Below, piece by piece: positions 60,925 to 64,000 of a DNA stretch of 64,000 nt (within the stretch, counting starts at the first letter, position 1; each line of letters begins with the position of its first letter). Origin of the DNA: Treponema sp. (GTDB taxonomy: Bacteria; Spirochaetota; Spirochaetia; Treponematales; Treponemataceae); NCBI GenBank assembly GCA_017381365.1, contig JAFOCI010000078.1:1-64000 (forward strand), written 5' to 3'. The notes below the pieces were generated by a model. That model saw only the letters and a program-made list of their open reading frames with translations, was not told where the DNA came from and made no database searches. A program made the position numbers and the translations under genes.

Positions 60925-63900
60925 AATATCTGAAATCCTCCACAAAACTTATCGTGTCTTCCCTCATTACAGTAAGGACTGAATCAACATTTTCTTCTAT
61001 ATCCTGAATCTTTGGAGAAGGTGCAACAAGAATTGTCTGGAATTGAAGTTGATTAAAAAACTTCATAACACTGGCAATACGTTGTTCATCCATATTATTA
61101 AAGGCTTCATCGAGCATTAATAATCGAACAGAATTCTTGTTCTGATATATATTATTAAGAGATGCTGCCATAATTACATAGAAAGGAACCTGTGACTCTC
61201 CTCCACTATTACTTTTTGCCTTTGCTGAAAGTTTCTGAACGGTACCATTCTTCTTTGTAATTTCAATATCATAATCAAGATAAGTTCGATAATCTGTATA
61301 TTCCCGAACAGCTTGATCGCTAGAATCTCCTGCTTTAATTTTTGTAAACAATTCATCAATCTCATCTTTGTATTGGCTTTCAAAATTTCCAGAAAAAAGG
61401 TTTGATGTTCCCAAATTATCATCAGCCATAATCATATTGTACAGATTTCGTTTCTGACTATTAGGAGTAAGAATGAATTTATAAGTATCTTCTCCATAAT
61501 TTATATCTTTAAGTGCTTTTTTGAGGTTATCAAATTCATATCTGGCACTTTCTATAGATTCTTTCATTTTAGACAGGAATTCATTCTTAAAGATATCTTC
61601 GCATTTTTCACGGGATACACGAATTGTTTCCTCTGTTCGAACAATTTCAACGTTGTTTAGCTTATCAGACTGTGCCTTGTATTGTTCATAACCGGCCAAA
61701 CCAGAATAGAAATCTTTACTGAAGGTGGAATTATAATTGCTCTGCATCTGAATAAGACCTGTAAATCCTTTTTCACCGTTCAACAACCTGTTTGCTTTGT
61801 TATCATAAACAGCTTTTTGTCTGCTGTAGTTGGTCTGAATTTTTTCCATTCCTTCGTGCTTCATTGCATCCAAATACTTATCAAAAGCCTCTTTATATAA
61901 TGAAGCATGATAATCCTGAAGTGTTGTCAATTCTTCAATCTTACTTTCAAGTTGTTCATCAATATCGGAAAGCTGCTTTTCTGTATCTTGAATTGAATTA
62001 TTAAGAATTGTTTCTGTTTTGACCAATGAAACTCTTTTTGAATCAAGATTATCAACATTCTTTTCATAAGCTGCAATCTGATTCTGCAGTTCAATAATAT
62101 CTTGATTTTTAGAAATCTTATCAAATTCTTCCTGTTCTTTTTTTAATCGCTCACATACTGACACAAGTTTATTTGGAGAATCCATATTCGACTTAACCAT
62201 ATCAAAATTGACATGCTTATATGAATCTTCTAATTGTTTGTAGGTCTCAATTTGAATTCTTAAATCAGGAAGTTTTTCCAACAATACTTTTCGTTGATTT
62301 TTTGCATTTTTTAATTGAACTTCAATGGCATCCTTGCCAATATATGGTTTTGCATAGATTTTTGGATCAATTTTGCGAGAAACATAGTTCTTATAAACCA
62401 TACAATCTTTTGTAATTGCAGATGAATAATTTTCAAGATTTTCCAGCAGTTCACAACAAATAACATTTCCTAACACATAATCAGCATATCGTCTGGCAAA
62501 TCTGTTTTCTGTAGTTACTAAGGAAGCTAGAGAATTATTTTCAGGTTCAGTTTCAGGTAATTTCCTAAAATTGATAATCCCCTGACTGTAACTTCTTTTA
62601 TTTGCATTATATATTTGCAAAGCTCTCGTATAATATTCAGGTTCTACAATAAGATAAAACCTTTGAGTATTTAAATAGCCTTCAATAGCATTTGTCCACT
62701 GCTTATCTGTAATAGATATGAGTTCTGCAAAGATATAAACTGGTGAATCAATACCTGATTCTTCAAACTCTTTTTGAATGCAATTTCTAAGTCGCTCTGT
62801 TTCTTCAGGGAATTGAATTGATTGTGATTCCAACAGATTAATTTCATTTTCAAGTTTTGAGATTTGCTCCGAAATAAGGTCTCTTTCCTTTTTTATTTCG
62901 TAGTTATTTTCTCTAATGGATTCAATCTCTTTGTTTAAGAAAGCTTCAAGTTTATCAACAGTTTCGATTTTTTGGTTTTCATCAAAATTCTGTCCAATAT
63001 TTTTTACAGCCTCTGTAGTAACAGGAATTTCTTTTATTTTGGAAAGTAAATTCAGATAATTATTCAAAAATCGTAAATAGTCTGTAAGCTGTTGCTTTCT
63101 AATTTCTTCGACGGATTTTTCTTCATAAAGTTTATCAATAGAATTTTGAAGCTTTTCAGTTAATTTTCTGTAATCTGAATTCTCAAAAGTTTGCTGCAAT
63201 TGCATTAACTTTGCTCTAACCTGCTTAAGTTGTTCCTCAATATTATTTTTTTCAGAGATTGTATTCTTTAGTTTTTGGTTATCAATTCTTATTTGGCTTA
63301 ATCCATCTTCTTTAGATTTTTCAAGAATGTCTTTATCTACAATCTTCATAAGCATATCATTTACTTCTTTATTATGCTCATTCTCTTCTATTTCATTAAA
63401 TCTTTTTAAGATTTCACCTAATACATCTCGTTCCTGTTTTGCCTTTTTTAAGGTTTGCTCAAATTCATTAAGAACATCAATACTTTCTCGTAATGATTGT
63501 ACATCAATGTTTTTTTCTGTGAGAACATATCTATTAATAAAATCTTTTACATTATCAACAGGTCTGAATGCGAGAGCCTTTAAAATTACTTCGAAGAACT
63601 TATCTTCCAAGTTTCCTAATCTATGACGTAGATTCTCTTTATATTCATTTACAGTCTTTATGAACTTTACTTTCTCGCCTGTATTTCTGAATTCATCAGC
63701 CATTGAAGGTTTATTTTCTTCTGTCAGAAAAGAAAAGTCTTCCAACTGTCCATTTTCAATGTACCATCGTTTTGCTGGATTTTCGTTTTCATTACCAGAA
63801 GTAATATGAACACCGATTACAAACCATCGATTTTCTTTTTCTTCATAAAACTCTAATGCAATATTACTTATGACATTACCTTGTCTAAGATACGTCTTCT

Positions 63901-64000
63901 CTGTTGTATCAATTTTGCATCGTACATAACTTTTTAAATCACGGTCTGAATTTTCATTTGCAGCCTTATTAAATTTTGTAGAGTTTCCAGTAAGAACCAT
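60914..64000 (-). CDS. jetC: Wadjet SMC-like ATPase JetC, N-terminally cut by the window edge
   Basis: At least 1028 residues. The visible start LTGNSTKFNKAANENSDRDL is the segment just after Walker A in SMC/MukB-like proteins, so the true N-terminus lies beyond 64000. Two long coiled-coil arms flank a hinge around residues 400-500. The C-terminal head has the ABC signature SGGESQVPFY and Walker B LRLLMLDEAFNNMD. With JetA, JetB and JetD it forms the Wadjet anti-plasmid system; jetA and jetB should lie upstream, outside the window. Confidence 0.92.
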   Translation of the reverse strand: MVLTGNSTKFNKAANENSDRDLKSYVRCKIDTTEKTYLRQGNVISNIALEFYEEKENRWFVIGVHITSGNENENPAKRWYIENGQLEDFSFLTEENKPSMADEFRNTGEKVKFIKTVNEYKENLRHRLGNLEDKFFEVILKALAFRPVDNVKDFINRYVLTEKNIDVQSLRESIDVLNEFEQTLKKAKQERDVLGEILKRFNEIEENEHNKEVNDMLMKIVDKDILEKSKEDGLSQIRIDNQKLKNTISEKNNIEEQLKQVRAKLMQLQQTFENSDYRKLTEKLQNSIDKLYEEKSVEEIRKQQLTDYLRFLNNYLNLLSKIKEIPVTTEAVKNIGQNFDENQKIETVDKLEAFLNKEIESIRENNYEIKKERDLISEQISKLENEINLLESQSIQFPEETERLRNCIQKEFEESGIDSPVYIFAELISITDKQWTNAIEGYLNTQRFYLIVEPEYYTRALQIYNANKRSYSQGIINFRKLPETEPENNSLASLVTTENRFARRYADYVLGNVICCELLENLENYSSAITKDCMVYKNYVSRKIDPKIYAKPYIGKDAIEVQLKNAKNQRKVLLEKLPDLRIQIETYKQLEDSYKHVNFDMVKSNMDSPNKLVSVCERLKKEQEEFDKISKNQDIIELQNQIAAYEKNVDNLDSKRVSLVKTETILNNSIQDTEKQLSDIDEQLESKIEELTTLQDYHASLYKEAFDKYLDAMKHEGMEKIQTNYSRQKAVYDNKANRLLNGEKGFTGLIQMQSNYNSTFSKDFYSGLAGYEQYKAQSDKLNNVEIVRTEETIRVSREKCEDIFKNEFLSKMKESIESARYEFDNLKKALKDINYGEDTYKFILTPNSQKRNLYNMIMADDNLGTSNLFSGNFESQYKDEIDELFTKIKAGDSSDQAVREYTDYRTYLDYDIEITKKNGTVQKLSAKAKSNSGGESQVPFYVIMAASLNNIYQNKNSVRLLMLDEAFNNMDEQRIASVMKFFNQLQFQTILVAPSPKIQDIEENVDSVLTVMREDTISFVEDFRYYGE

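Overview
The window is a low-GC, AT-rich bacterial segment. The families present (rubrerythrin, O-acetylserine and transsulfuration enzymes, many lone acetyltransferases, DUF4143 ATPases, intergenic elements ending in a GGGTCGGGCT-like motif) and the general base use suggest a host-associated spirochaete, probably Treponema. That is a judgement from gene style; no rRNA or marker gene is present to prove it. I saw no rRNA, tRNA or CRISPR array.

Layout. 0-4 kb: a sulfur amino-acid block (cysK, a transsulfuration PLP enzyme, a PatB/MalY lyase). 4-7.5 kb: a TIR protein with a membrane partner, then a DUF4143 ATPase behind a 32-bp-phased motif array. 7.5-10.4 kb: IS982 debris and the first piece of a decayed secreted-protein locus. 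10.4-19.2 kb: single-gene units (TetR, four GNATs, DJ-1, deaminase, broken MerR, XRE-GyrI, DinB-DUF3795, rubrerythrin) separated by hairpins, MITE copies and REP-like elements. 19.5-26.2 kb: the main secreted-protein locus, with a HlyD remnant, four exported leucine-rich proteins and several proteins with double-glycine leaders, one intact and carrying a C39-like cysteine-peptidase domain with an EF-hand loop. 26.2-28.9 kb: two broken, oppositely oriented hsdS genes.

29-64 kb is largely a defence island: a second DUF4143 ATPase behind the same phased motif, DUF2971, an EVE-like/HNH nuclease, a small-gene cluster (FMN reductase, HD, TIGR04076), a DUF6884 protein, a TerY-P triad operon (zinc ribbons, kinase, VWA, PP2C, PD-(D/E)XK-like nuclease, lipoprotein), a GyrI/DJ-1/WYL regulatory cluster, an AraC gene, an AlbA/Schlafen-type protein, a Thoeris locus (SIR2-SLOG ThsA with two TIR proteins, one frameshifted), a type I R-M system (hsdR-hsdM-hsdS) whose specificity gene is split by an invertible segment, ClbS-like and CDP-alcohol transferase genes, and the JetC-JetD end of a Wadjet system running off the right edge.

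Three observations stand out. (1) The two DUF4143 ATPase genes share a promoter design: AAAAATGTG motifs exactly 32 bp apart and TATAAT six bases before the ATG. (2) Double-glycine-leader proteins alternate with exported LRR proteins in a way that looks like effector-immunity pairs: effector type A precedes LRR type A twice, and type B precedes LRR type B twice. (3) An inversion across a 19-bp inverted repeat would rebuild a full-length in-frame HsdS. Several genes in otherwise intact operons carry one-base frameshifts, some at short homopolymers; these may be real, phase-variable or assembly errors.
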